Assembly: GCA_964631175.1 (NCBI GenBank)
Contig: CAZVWH010000003.1
Span: forward strand, 1-64,000
Length of the DNA: 64,000 nt
Direction: 5' to 3'
DNA from: CAZVWH01 sp964631175
Lineage (GTDB): Bacteria > Planctomycetota > Phycisphaerae > Sedimentisphaerales > Anaerobacaceae
This document shows, in pieces, positions 16,968 to 25,269 of the stretch. Every line of letters begins with the position of its first letter. Within the stretch, counting starts at the first letter, position 1. The notes below the pieces were generated by a model. The model ran no database searches. It was not told the DNA's origin and saw only the letters and a list, made by a program, of their open reading frames with translations. A program made the position numbers and the translations under genes.

Positions 16968-18388
16968 AGCCTTCTCTGCAAATACGTCTCGTTGTTGGCG
17001 TAGTGAGCGCTGTGTTGTTGCTGTTGATTGTCTTCAGTGTGGGCATCTACACCGTTATTCGCGGCGCGTTGCTCAGACAGTTCGATGCCTCATTAGTATC
17101 AATAGCCCAAATATTGGCTGCCTCGGTGGAAGTTGACGGAAACGAGATCGAGTTGGAGTTCGAGGCACAGCAAATGCCGGAATTCCAGGACCGCAACAGA
17201 CCAACGTACTACCAGTTATGGCACCTTGACGGCACGGTAGTAGCAAAGTCTTCTTTGTTGGACAGCAGTGAGCTCCCGCGTCTCTCGGGCTCTCTCACGA
17301 AACCTGATTTCAGAACAATCAAAGGCAGCGGTGGCCGAGTCGAACGTGTAGCGGGCTTTAGCTTCATACCCAGGCTTTCAAACGATGATGACCGTAAACC
17401 AACAGAGCAGCAACCACTGACGTTGGCTGTGGCACGAGACAGCACTTCTGTATTGAGCCAATTAAGGTTTCTTCAATGGCTGCTCTTTTTCGCGTCAGCG
17501 GCTGTGACAGCCTTGTCTGTCCTTGTCGCGGCCCTGACAGTCCGTCAAGGTCTTCGCCCGCTAACTGCAATCGCCGATGAGATCGCGTCTATCAGAGAGA
17601 ACGATTTAGCGACTCGTATTGGAACTGAGGGTGTGCCCGGCGAGCTGTTGCCGATCAAAGACCGCTTGAATGATCTTTTGTCCCGGCTCGAAGACGCTTT
17701 TAAGCGAGAGCGACGCTTTACCGCAGACGTGGCTCACGAATTACGCACACCTCTGGCAGGTATCCGTTCTACACTGGAGGTGACTCTGACACGCATCCGT
17801 GATGTAAATGAATATCAAGCATCACTTTCCGATTGTCTGACAATCAGCAAGAATATGCAGAGGATGATGGACAATCTGTTGACTCTTGCCCGCCTTGACG
17901 CCCGGCAAATAACCTTCCGACGGGTCCGTATTGAATTGGCTGAGCTGGTGAGCTCCTGTTGGATGTCTTTTTCAGAAAGGGCACTTGAGCGCGAAATAAT
18001 TTTTGAAAATAATGTTCCTCTCAAAATGACTTATGAATCAGATCCCGAGAAACTATCAATGGTAATGTCCAACATTCTGGACAACGCTGTCGAATATACC
18101 GACAGAGGTGGCCACATCTGGTTAACCGCTCACCAATCCAGAGACTCCATAGAAATCATTGTTAGTAACACCGGCTGTAAGCTTACCAGTGAGGAAGCCT
18201 TACAGGTATTTGACTGTTTCTGGCGCGGTGATGCGTCGCGTGCGAACACGGGCGACCACTTTGGTTTGGGCTTGGGTTTAGTGCAAAGGATCGTCAGAGC
18301 GTTAGGCGGTTCTGTCAGTGCTGAACTTCAGAATGGTGGAATATTTGCCGTTCGGCTCACCTTTCCAAATAAGAATATGAGTAAGTGA
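16964..18388 (+). CDS. Membrane sensor histidine kinase
   Basis: A 474-residue kinase with transmembrane helices at about 9-32 and 170-192. The sensor domain between them is periplasmic, and a HAMP linker runs from about 193 to 245. The HisKA motif RRFTADVAHELRTPLAG has the phosphorylated His258. The ATP-binding domain has N-box NILDNAVEYTD and G boxes (GLGLGLVQRI). It starts with GTG, overlapping the regulator stop by four bases, so expression is coupled. The signal it senses cannot be told; the neighbouring PepSY protein is a plausible target or partner. Confidence 0.9.
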   Translation: MKPSLQIRLVVGVVSAVLLLLIVFSVGIYTVIRGALLRQFDASLVSIAQILAASVEVDGNEIELEFEAQQMPEFQDRNRPTYYQLWHLDGTVVAKSSLLDSSELPRLSGSLTKPDFRTIKGSGGRVERVAGFSFIPRLSNDDDRKPTEQQPLTLAVARDSTSVLSQLRFLQWLLFFASAAVTALSVLVAALTVRQGLRPLTAIADEIASIRENDLATRIGTEGVPGELLPIKDRLNDLLSRLEDAFKRERRFTADVAHELRTPLAGIRSTLEVTLTRIRDVNEYQASLSDCLTISKNMQRMMDNLLTLARLDARQITFRRVRIELAELVSSCWMSFSERALEREIIFENNVPLKMTYESDPEKLSMVMSNILDNAVEYTDRGGHIWLTAHQSRDSIEIIVSNTGCKLTSEEALQVFDCFWRGDASRANTGDHFGLGLGLVQRIVRALGGSVSAELQNGGIFAVRLTFPNKNMSK

Positions 18389-18469
18389 TCACAATCCAAG
18401 AAACTGGATCGCCAGGCCGCAAAGAAGTATGGTCGCACCGGCTGTGGCGTGGGTAAAACGTTGTCCGGC

Positions 18470-19294
18470 TTAATCCGCTCCGCTCCGAATGGCTCTGTAA
18501 ACAGCCGAGAGGCCAAAAATGGTTGCACTGACGATAACAATGCAGGCGCCGGTCGGCAAATTGAGGTAATATGAAACCAGAAAACCAATCAGAGCGCTCA
18601 GCATACCAAAAATAGTCGCTGTAATAACTACCGACTTATGTCCTGTACATATCCGATAAGCTGCTGCCGCCGGGCAGGTAACAAGGCTGAAAATCATCAA
18701 TCCCCCAACAAGAGGCAGATTGACTGCCAATATTATACCGCACAAAATCAAAAACAGACCGTAAACAAACCTCTCATGGATGCCGGTCGCGGCCGCAATG
18801 GATCGGCTAAAAAGTAATACCTTCAGCTCTTTATTGAAAACGTGAGAAAACAGCACTAAGACAAGAGCCATTACGGCGATAGTAATAGTGCCTGAGCGGT
18901 CTGTAAAAAGTATATTGCCCCATAACAGACCGAGCATTTCGGACCGACTTCCTTGATTCAGACCTATGCCAAGAAAAGTAAGGCCTAACATAAGACAAAA
19001 AACTATCGCCAGTCCTACATTTGTATCCATCCTGGTCTTGTCGGGCCTAATAGCCGCCAGGCTTAGTGCCGCCATTACCGACGCGGTTATGCCGCCGAGT
19101 ACGGGACTTACAGCAGTCAAAGTTGCGTTTTCAAATGTTAGGAAACTACCATATATAAATCCAGCCATCGCCGCATGTGAGATGCAGGTGCCGATAAATG
19201 GGATTCTCATGCCCACAATATATACACCTAAAAGGCCTGTGCTTGCTCCGGCGATAAGGCCGGCAACAATTACCAAATAAAAATATGAATCCAT
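18470..19294 (-). CDS. znuB: Metal ABC transporter permease (ZnuB/MntB type, ABC-3 family)
   Basis: A 274-residue integral membrane protein with about eight helices. The N-terminus carries the ABC-3 motif GVYIVGMRIPFIGTCISHAA. Later segments ATGIHERFVYGLFLILCGI and LPLVGGLMIFSLVTCPAAAA are also family-typical. I place the start at 19292-19294, four bases after the ATPase stop; a longer frame starting at 19492 lies over the ATPase gene and adds an atypical leader. Past the stop, the same frame stays open for 26 more codons (AGQRFTHATAGATILLCGLA and on), a hydrophobic stretch that may be a gene remnant. Confidence 0.88.
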   Translation of the reverse strand: MDSYFYLVIVAGLIAGASTGLLGVYIVGMRIPFIGTCISHAAMAGFIYGSFLTFENATLTAVSPVLGGITASVMAALSLAAIRPDKTRMDTNVGLAIVFCLMLGLTFLGIGLNQGSRSEMLGLLWGNILFTDRSGTITIAVMALVLVLFSHVFNKELKVLLFSRSIAAATGIHERFVYGLFLILCGIILAVNLPLVGGLMIFSLVTCPAAAAYRICTGHKSVVITATIFGMLSALIGFLVSYYLNLPTGACIVIVSATIFGLSAVYRAIRSGAD

Positions 19295-19298
19295 ACTG

Positions 19299-20105
19299 TT
19301 AAGGTTCCAGCGTTTGTTTTTTGTTGATAGCGTATCTTCGTCCACCGATATTGAGCATTTCGATTCGGCACTGGTAGGCCGTCTCAAGAGCATTGGAGGC
19401 GAAAACATCTTCCGCGTCGCCATCGGCCAGCAGATTTCCTTCGTGTAAAAGGACAATTCTGCCGCAGCTTGGAGGCAGCAGATTTGTATCATGTGAGACC
19501 ATCAGAATGGTTATGTTTGTTTGCCGGTATAACTGGTCGATAATCTCGGTAATCTGGTATTTCCAGTTGAAATCAAGATTTGAGCATGGCTCATCCAGCA
19601 TCAAAATTGTAGGCTCCTGTGCCATCGCTCGGGCAATGAGAGTTTTCTGCTGCTCTCCACCTGAAAGAGTCCTGAACGTCTGATTGCTCAGGCCGGCCAA
19701 ACCAAGTTTGTTGATCCAGTCATCAACTATCAGGTAATCCTGTTTCTTCAGATGGGTCAGTAAAGGTTTTGCACTTATTTGACCCATGGTGACGACTTCC
19801 CGCAAAGTAAAGGGCAATTCAGAGTTGTATTCAATTGCCTGTGGGATATAACCGATGTGCTTTCGCAGATTGCTCTTGCTCCAGCAGCTAAGCTTGGACA
19901 AATCTCTGTTGTCAAATTTTATAGTGCCGCGATTTGGTTTTATCAGGCCGCTACAAATCTTTAATAGGGTTGTTTTGCCCGCCCCATTGGTTCCGACAAT
20001 GCCTACAAATGCACCGGAAGGTATCTGTAAATTTTTGATATTAAGGACGGCTCGGCTGCCGCGTTTCACTTCGACACCTGAAAGGCTTAAACTGCTGCCG
20101 ATCAT
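19299..20105 (-). CDS. znuC: Metal ABC transporter ATP-binding protein (ZnuC type)
   Basis: This 268-residue ATPase has Walker A GTNGAGKTT (about residue 36), signature LSGGEQQKTLIARAMAQEP and Walker B TILMLDEPCSNLDF, with the switch His in MVSHD. It powers the permease encoded four bases downstream. Its ATG overlaps the stop of the substrate-binding gene by four bases (ATGA). Zn versus Mn specificity cannot be decided. Confidence 0.9.
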   Translation of the reverse strand: MIGSSLSLSGVEVKRGSRAVLNIKNLQIPSGAFVGIVGTNGAGKTTLLKICSGLIKPNRGTIKFDNRDLSKLSCWSKSNLRKHIGYIPQAIEYNSELPFTLREVVTMGQISAKPLLTHLKKQDYLIVDDWINKLGLAGLSNQTFRTLSGGEQQKTLIARAMAQEPTILMLDEPCSNLDFNWKYQITEIIDQLYRQTNITILMVSHDTNLLPPSCGRIVLLHEGNLLADGDAEDVFASNALETAYQCRIEMLNIGGRRYAINKKQTLEP

Positions 20106-20941
20106 TTGCTTGCCGCCTCAACAAGGGCCTGGACGTTTTTCCGCAGTAGTTGGTCGAAACCATTCGAGCTTGTATCAATATCAGGAAAGTTGCTGAAAAT
20201 TATTGCTTTAGCCTGCAGCCGCTCGGCCAGCACATCAGCAAGGGCGGTGCCCTCCTGCTTATTGGCTATGACAAATCTTACATCCCGGCTTTGGGCTTTT
20301 GTAAGGCACTGATTGATATTAGAGGCCGTTTCGATATCACTGCCCATAAAAGTGGCTACTATCTCCAGACCAAGCCGATCGGCAAATTCAGCCTGATGAT
20401 CAGAGGCAACAACCTCTGTCGCTTTGACGCCGGTTTGTTCTATGACGGTGCGAAGCTCAAGACTTAACTGTTTCTGACGCTTTTCTATCAGCCTCAATCT
20501 CTGCTCATATTGAGCTTGTTTTTCAGGATATTCTGCTGAGAGGATATTGGCAACTTCCCTGCAGGCAGCCACATAAGTTTCAGGCACACACAAGCCCGGC
20601 AGGGGTTCTAACAAAGCCGTCTTTAGGCCGTTTTTCTTCATTCGTGAAAGTGAATCTTCGATTTTTTGCTGAAAGTCAAAAAGCAATAATATTTTGCAAT
20701 CGCAGAGCTGCTTTACCTGCGTCGGTGAAATGTCGAAATGTCCTGGGCACATGCCTGGTGGAGCCAAGCAAAGAATTTCCATGTCGTCTCCACATAGGTC
20801 CTCGACCACGCATTGCAGATAAGAATTGGTGACAGCAATTTCAGGCTGTTTATTTTCGAATTCTCTGTCGCTACAGCTGGTTAAAACTCCGACCAATGCA
20901 ACAGAAAACATCAATACACATATTAAACTTACATCTTTCAT
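20102..20941 (-). CDS. znuA: Metal ABC transporter substrate-binding lipoprotein (ZnuA/TroA type)
   Basis: This 279-residue protein has a lipobox LTSC (Cys at about 23), so it is lipid-anchored outside the membrane. The CLAPPGMCPGHFDISPTQV loop (about 58-76) carries the first ligand His of cluster A-I binding proteins. Later segments SDHQAEFADRLGLEIVATFM and SRDVRFVIANKQEG match the second lobe. There is no His-rich loop as in many ZnuA proteins. Its start overlaps the prepilin-like gene by four bases. Confidence 0.85.
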   Translation of the reverse strand: MKDVSLICVLMFSVALVGVLTSCSDREFENKQPEIAVTNSYLQCVVEDLCGDDMEILCLAPPGMCPGHFDISPTQVKQLCDCKILLLFDFQQKIEDSLSRMKKNGLKTALLEPLPGLCVPETYVAACREVANILSAEYPEKQAQYEQRLRLIEKRQKQLSLELRTVIEQTGVKATEVVASDHQAEFADRLGLEIVATFMGSDIETASNINQCLTKAQSRDVRFVIANKQEGTALADVLAERLQAKAIIFSNFPDIDTSSNGFDQLLRKNVQALVEAASK

Positions 20942-21579
20942 TTCTCAAACGATCCGATGTGCCCGCCATTTTTCAGCCGCACGCGAACAATAACACCCGT
21001 TCGGGTCTGTGGATTATACCAGGTTTTTCTCGGCACCGGATACTCCATTTCTCTCATACGATCCAGGTCAAAATTGGGGCCCTCGCTGTAAAGAACCCAA
21101 CTGACAGGTGATTCTTTTACAGTATAATAATTTTGTCCCTGCTCTTTTTCATTATCGGGGAAGCCATCCGGAACCCACAGATATGCTCCATCCTTGACGG
21201 TGACGGTCCTGTTGTAGATTAGTGTCCCTACGGATCTATATTTATATGTGTAGCCTTTGTTGAATCTGTCTTCTATGCTGGTGGCTATATAGGTATTGCT
21301 GTCATCAGGTACCGGCAGGTATTTACTTTCGACTAACTCCAACGGCAGTTGATAGAAGTGCTCTCCGAGCATACAGTCCACGCGGGTCGGCGGGAATTTA
21401 CCGTTGTTCTCGAGCGAGTAGGCCTCAAGCGCCATGCCAATCTCGCGCAGCTCGGCATTAACAGCCACAATCTTTGCCTGAAGACGAGCGCGGCCCATCG
21501 CGGGAAGCAGAATCCCCAACAGAAGTGCGATAATAGCAATAACCACCAACAACTCAATTAAGGTAAACGCTCGCTTCAA
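20938..21579 (-). CDS. Prepilin-like protein heading the metal-import operon
   Basis: This 213-residue protein starts MKRAFTLIELLVVIAIIAL, a type IV prepilin/pseudopilin N-terminus with the conserved Glu at +5 of the mature protein (cleavage after Ala4 instead of the usual Gly). The single helix is followed by a soluble domain with YSLENNGKFPPTR and a long Tyr/Trp-rich middle. Proteins of this kind are abundant in Planctomycetota and their roles are mostly unknown. It overlaps znuA by four bases, so it is co-transcribed with znuA-znuC-znuB. A link between a pseudopilin and metal uptake is an inference from operon position. Confidence 0.75.
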   Translation of the reverse strand: MKRAFTLIELLVVIAIIALLLGILLPAMGRARLQAKIVAVNAELREIGMALEAYSLENNGKFPPTRVDCMLGEHFYQLPLELVESKYLPVPDDSNTYIATSIEDRFNKGYTYKYRSVGTLIYNRTVTVKDGAYLWVPDGFPDNEKEQGQNYYTVKESPVSWVLYSEGPNFDLDRMREMEYPVPRKTWYNPQTRTGVIVRVRLKNGGHIGSFEK

Positions 21580-21629
21580 AATGAACGAGTCCTTTCATAA
21601 ATACCGGTGTTCACGATTGTGGGTAAAAA

Positions 21630-21687
21630 CCCCGCAATAAATTGCGGGGCTAAATATTCTGTTTAGCCGTCACCCCTGCGGTGACGG
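21630..21687. repeat. Inverted pair of hairpin/CTAAATATT repeats
   Basis: Two units face each other. CCCCGCAA/TTGCGGGG is followed by CTAAATATT (21630-21658), and TTTAGCCGTCACC paired with GGTGACGG is at 21662-21687. The stems differ but the foot next to each is the same word in opposite orientation. The second unit provides the last codons and stop of the gene ending at 21670. Confidence 0.8.
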
Positions 21688-22602
21688 TTGTTCCTTATCT
21701 GCCATGCGGTGCTCGTCGCTGGCTAAAACTAAGCCGTTTCCGTCATAGTTCGGCACCCATAAGCGGTAACCGCTTTTCAAGTCAGAGCTATTTTGATCCA
21801 TTATAGCGATGATATCGAAAGGTTCGCTTAAATTATTCGAGCCGGCGTAAATGCCATTGCCCCGTCCCAGTTTTACAGGTAAGGTCTTAACGCCATCGGT
21901 TATCACCAGCTCCCCATACGGCCCCCAGCCGTTTGGGTCCACGAAATAGACATCTTCAATTTTTATCAGCCGAGACTGGTAATATTCACAGCCGATTTGC
22001 CGATTGGGATCAAAAATGGAATTGTCATTGTCGTCTTTTAGCTCATCGAGCGTAACAAGCTCCGGCTGGGGTATTCCAACACCGCGCTCTAACAGCTCAA
22101 TTGTAAAATCGTGGTCGGGATTATTGCTATGCTGCTCGTTTATGTTTGTTTTGCCTTTGTAAGATAGGTAGTAGCCGGTTACACGTATTCTATCTCCCGG
22201 ACAGAACTGAGCGCTGTTAATGCGAGAAAGCTCTGCAATGAACTCTTCGTTCGTATAGCCTCCGTCCAGTGCGATCCAGGGCAGATTGTTATATAATTGT
22301 CCCATCCAGACGGCTGTGCCTGCATGGTCGTCACCTTCACCCTGAAAAAAGAATTGCCATTCTCCACTGATGTTATATATCTGCGTTATAGTGTCGTCCG
22401 GTGTCGGATTCAGCAAATCAGCAGGATTGTGCAGCAAAATCCCTTCAAGGATAACTTTCTCGGTCGCGTTATATGTTTGTTCGCCATCGGCATTTACGGC
22501 TTGAAACTCTGAATGGGTTACTTCGGTGACCGTAGGCTGTGCCTTGACAATACCGCCAAATGACAAGGTTAAAACTGCTGTTAAAACGACCAGTTCTTTC
22601 AT
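21670..22602 (-). CDS. Secreted protein of unknown function
   Basis: About 310 residues with a signal peptide (start MKELVVLTAVLTLSFGGIVKA). I start at 22600-22602, where GGAGGAAAAAGTC precedes the ATG; an upstream ATG adds 16 residues with no signal features. The mature part is beta-rich and has EKVILEGILLHNPADLLNP and a later YYQSRLIKIEDVYFVDPNGW segment suggestive of two OB-fold-like domains, a weak call. The C-terminal QPSPQG and the TGA lie inside a hairpin repeat, so the native end may have been replaced. Confidence 0.55.
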   Translation of the reverse strand: MKELVVLTAVLTLSFGGIVKAQPTVTEVTHSEFQAVNADGEQTYNATEKVILEGILLHNPADLLNPTPDDTITQIYNISGEWQFFFQGEGDDHAGTAVWMGQLYNNLPWIALDGGYTNEEFIAELSRINSAQFCPGDRIRVTGYYLSYKGKTNINEQHSNNPDHDFTIELLERGVGIPQPELVTLDELKDDNDNSIFDPNRQIGCEYYQSRLIKIEDVYFVDPNGWGPYGELVITDGVKTLPVKLGRGNGIYAGSNNLSEPFDIIAIMDQNSSDLKSGYRLWVPNYDGNGLVLASDEHRMADKEQPSPQG

Positions 22603-22787
22603 GACTTTTTCCTCCAAAATAAAATTAAGATGAACATTACAATAGCGCATACGATTAACAAAATAGTGCTACTGTGCATAAAAATATGATAATTGTGTTA
22701 CTGGGTCAAGAAAAAAATTGACAGGAAGTAATAAATTTTCTAAATATGTCAGCTCGTTAATCGAAAATAGATTTTAAGGAAGAATAT

Positions 22788-23138
22788 ATGGCATCATCGG
22801 AAAAAGTTCTGGTCATAGACCTAAAGCAAAGTCCGGAATATCAAAAGCTTCTGGATAGCCAGTCACAAACCTGTGGAATGCGCTCGGGCAGAGTCTATCT
22901 GCAGCCAGGCCAGAATTGCGGCGAGCACAGCACTAAAAACCATGAGGAATTGCTTGTCTTCCTTTCCGGCCAGGGCACATTGCTCATCGGCCAGGAAAGA
23001 AGTTTCCAGGTCGGCCAGGGCAGGGTTTGCTATATACCGCCAAATACCGTCCACGATGTTAAAAACGGTGGTGCTGAACCGCTGATTTACATTTATTGTG
23101 TCGCGCCGGCTGGTGGTGCAAAAGAATCGTCGGAATAG
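22788..23138 (+). CDS. Single-domain cupin protein
   Basis: This 116-residue protein has a beta-barrel cupin pattern. Motif 1 is around GQNCGEHSTKNHEELLVFLS, with His and Glu candidates for a metal site, and motif 2 is at GRVCYIPPNTVHDVKN with a His. The ATG has an AAGGAAG site. It stands 36 bp before the glucan phosphorylase gene in the same direction, so it may be co-expressed and may sense or modify a sugar. Specific activity cannot be told. Confidence 0.75.
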   Translation: MASSEKVLVIDLKQSPEYQKLLDSQSQTCGMRSGRVYLQPGQNCGEHSTKNHEELLVFLSGQGTLLIGQERSFQVGQGRVCYIPPNTVHDVKNGGAEPLIYIYCVAPAGGAKESSE

Positions 23139-23173
23139 ACATATTATAGATTGAGCAGATTAGGTTTATAGCG

Positions 23174-24895
23174 ATGACAGAAGACAGAAAAATTGCCTAT
23201 TTTACAATGGAAATAGGCTTAGATCCGCGTATGCCAACCTATAGCGGCGGCCTTGGCATATTGGCGGCTGATACTATACGCTCGTCCGCTGATATGCGAG
23301 TACCGACAGTTTGCGTAACTCTGCTTGCCAGAAAGGGCTATTTCCATCAGAAGCTGGCTTCGGACGGCAGCCAAAGCGAACAGCAGGAAAACTGGAATGT
23401 CAGCAACTTCCTGAAGCCGCTGAATAACAGAATCTCTATTGTTCTGGAAGGACGGAATGTTCAGGTGCGGGCCTGGCAATACCGGGTGTCCGGCATCTCC
23501 GGTTCTGAAGTACCGGTTTTTTTCCTGGATACCGACCTGCAGGAAAACAGCCCCTACGACAGACAGTTGTGTCACTATCTATACGGAGGCGACCTACGTT
23601 ATCGACTATGCCAGGAAGTAATATTAGGTATCGGCGGCGTCCGAATGTTACGTAGTCTGGGTTATCAGAACATAGCGAGATTCCACATGAACGAGGGACA
23701 CGCTGCTATGCTGGCTCTGGAATTGCTGACCGAAGAGATAGAAAAAACCGGCAGCGATTCGATTTCCGCTGACCTTATCGAGGCGGTCAGGGCAAAATGT
23801 GTTTTTACTACTCATACTCCAGTTCCAGCCGGTCAAGATAAGTATCCGATGAATTTAGTGCGTCAGGTCCTCGGTGAGCACAAAGTCCTGGAGCTGGAAA
23901 ACGAACTCTGCTGCGAGCCGGGTGTGCTGAATATGACTTATCTGGGCCTGCATCTAAGTCACTATATAAATGGAGTCTCCAGGGAGCACGGAAAAGTTTC
24001 CAGCCAGATGTTTGGTTCTTACGTGGTTGATTCCATCACCAACGGCGTACACGCTGCTACATGGGTATCAAAGCCGTTCGCTGATGTCCTTAATAGACAT
24101 ATACCGAACTGGCGCGAGAACAATTTCAGTCTTCGATACGCATTGAACCTGCCCGAAAACGAAATATGGGACGCGCATATCCAGTCAAAACAAAAACTGC
24201 TCGAATACATTAAGCGGCAAACCAATACAGTAATGGATTTGGATGTCTTTACCATCGGCTTTGCGCGACGTGCTGCCGCTTACAAAAGAGCAGACTTGTT
24301 ATTTTATGATATTGACAGACTAAAAAATATAGCCTCAAAAGCCGGCAGATTCCAGTTGGTATTCGCAGGTAAAGCCCATCCTAAAGACCAGGATGGTAAG
24401 AAAATTATCAAAAAACTGTTTCAAGCCCAGCAGCATCTGCAGCCGGATATAAAACTTGTGTATCTGCCAAACTATAATATGGAATCGGCAAAAATTCTTA
24501 TACCGGGAGTGGACCTCTGGCTCAATACTCCGCAGCCGCCTCACGAGGCCTCCGGAACGAGCGGTATGAAGGCGGCTCTTAACGCTGTGCCCTCATTTAG
24601 CGTTTTGGACGGCTGGTGGGTCGAAGGATGCGTTGAAGGTCTGACCGGCTGGGCTATAGCTGGATCGAATTCAACGGTCTCAGACGAGCCGAGTAGCGAA
24701 GACCAGAATTCTAAAAATAGCGCAAAAGATGCGCAGGCCCTCTACAACAAACTCGAAAACGTAATTGTTCCGATGTTCTACAACCAAAAACAAGCCTATC
24801 TGGGTATTATGATCAACGCATTGGCATTAAACGGCTCATTTTTTAACACCCAGAGAATGCTTGAAGAATACATACTAAAGGCCTATTTTCTGTAG
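23174..24895 (+). CDS. glgP: Alpha-glucan (glycogen) phosphorylase, GT35
   Basis: A 573-residue enzyme that releases glucose-1-phosphate from alpha-1,4-glucans. It begins with IAYFTMEIGLDPRMPTYSGG, the usual start of the short alpha-glucan phosphorylase family. It keeps the ARFHMNEGHAA and TTHTPVPAGQD substrate-site motifs. The pyridoxal-phosphate Lys lies in EASGTSGMKAALNAVPS (around residue 466). It is shorter than the 700-850 residues of many members, because it lacks the N-terminal extension. No other glycogen gene is in the window. Confidence 0.9.
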   Translation: MTEDRKIAYFTMEIGLDPRMPTYSGGLGILAADTIRSSADMRVPTVCVTLLARKGYFHQKLASDGSQSEQQENWNVSNFLKPLNNRISIVLEGRNVQVRAWQYRVSGISGSEVPVFFLDTDLQENSPYDRQLCHYLYGGDLRYRLCQEVILGIGGVRMLRSLGYQNIARFHMNEGHAAMLALELLTEEIEKTGSDSISADLIEAVRAKCVFTTHTPVPAGQDKYPMNLVRQVLGEHKVLELENELCCEPGVLNMTYLGLHLSHYINGVSREHGKVSSQMFGSYVVDSITNGVHAATWVSKPFADVLNRHIPNWRENNFSLRYALNLPENEIWDAHIQSKQKLLEYIKRQTNTVMDLDVFTIGFARRAAAYKRADLLFYDIDRLKNIASKAGRFQLVFAGKAHPKDQDGKKIIKKLFQAQQHLQPDIKLVYLPNYNMESAKILIPGVDLWLNTPQPPHEASGTSGMKAALNAVPSFSVLDGWWVEGCVEGLTGWAIAGSNSTVSDEPSSEDQNSKNSAKDAQALYNKLENVIVPMFYNQKQAYLGIMINALALNGSFFNTQRMLEEYILKAYFL

Positions 24896-24984
24896 GACAT
24901 TGTAAACGAATTTTTTGTATGACCAGGGTTAATGGCGATTGAAGGGAATTTGCTGATAAAATTATGCCAATCAGGAAAAAGAGC

Positions 24985-25013
24985 TTGTAAAAAGCTATCA
25001 TTGTGATTATAAT
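24985..25013 (+). promoter_or_regulatory. Sigma-70-type promoter with no ORF behind it
   Basis: TTGTAA (24985-24990), exactly 17 bases, then a perfect TATAAT (25008-25013). Transcription would begin near 25020 and reach the terminator at 25151 without crossing a plausible reading frame. Confidence 0.65.
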
Positions 25014-25019
25014 AAGTAA

Positions 25020-25151
25020 TATAAAAGGATGTTCTTTTCTTCTATATCTTGGTTTTGGTAAGACAGCATAAATTTATAAGTTCGCTCTAAATTGTTTATG
25101 GAAAGCTGTCTTACAAAGACCGGAACTTCTACGAAGTTTCGGTCTTTTTTT
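25020..25151 (+). ncRNA. Candidate structured small RNA
   Basis: Between a strong promoter and a strong terminator lies about 130 nt with no ORF. GTAAGACAGC (about 25056-25065) can pair with GCTGTCTTAC (about 25105-25114), a perfect 10-bp stem enclosing an AU-rich loop, and the terminator hairpin follows directly. I do not recognise a known family. It may instead be an attenuated leader of the DUF1573 gene starting at 25270. Confidence 0.5.
25116..25151 (+). terminator. Rho-independent terminator
   Basis: A 14-bp stem AAGACCGGAACTTC / GAAGTTTCGGTCTT with a 3-base loop and one G-U pair, followed by a run of T. It ends the candidate small RNA. Confidence 0.88.
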
Positions 25152-25269
25152 ATACATTTGACATATAACAGTTATGGTGTATTTTGTTATAAGTTAACTT
25201 TTGCGTTACGTTTTCTTTGCCGATAATACTAAAAAGATGACGATTGTCAGTTAAATAGGAGAAGTAAAT

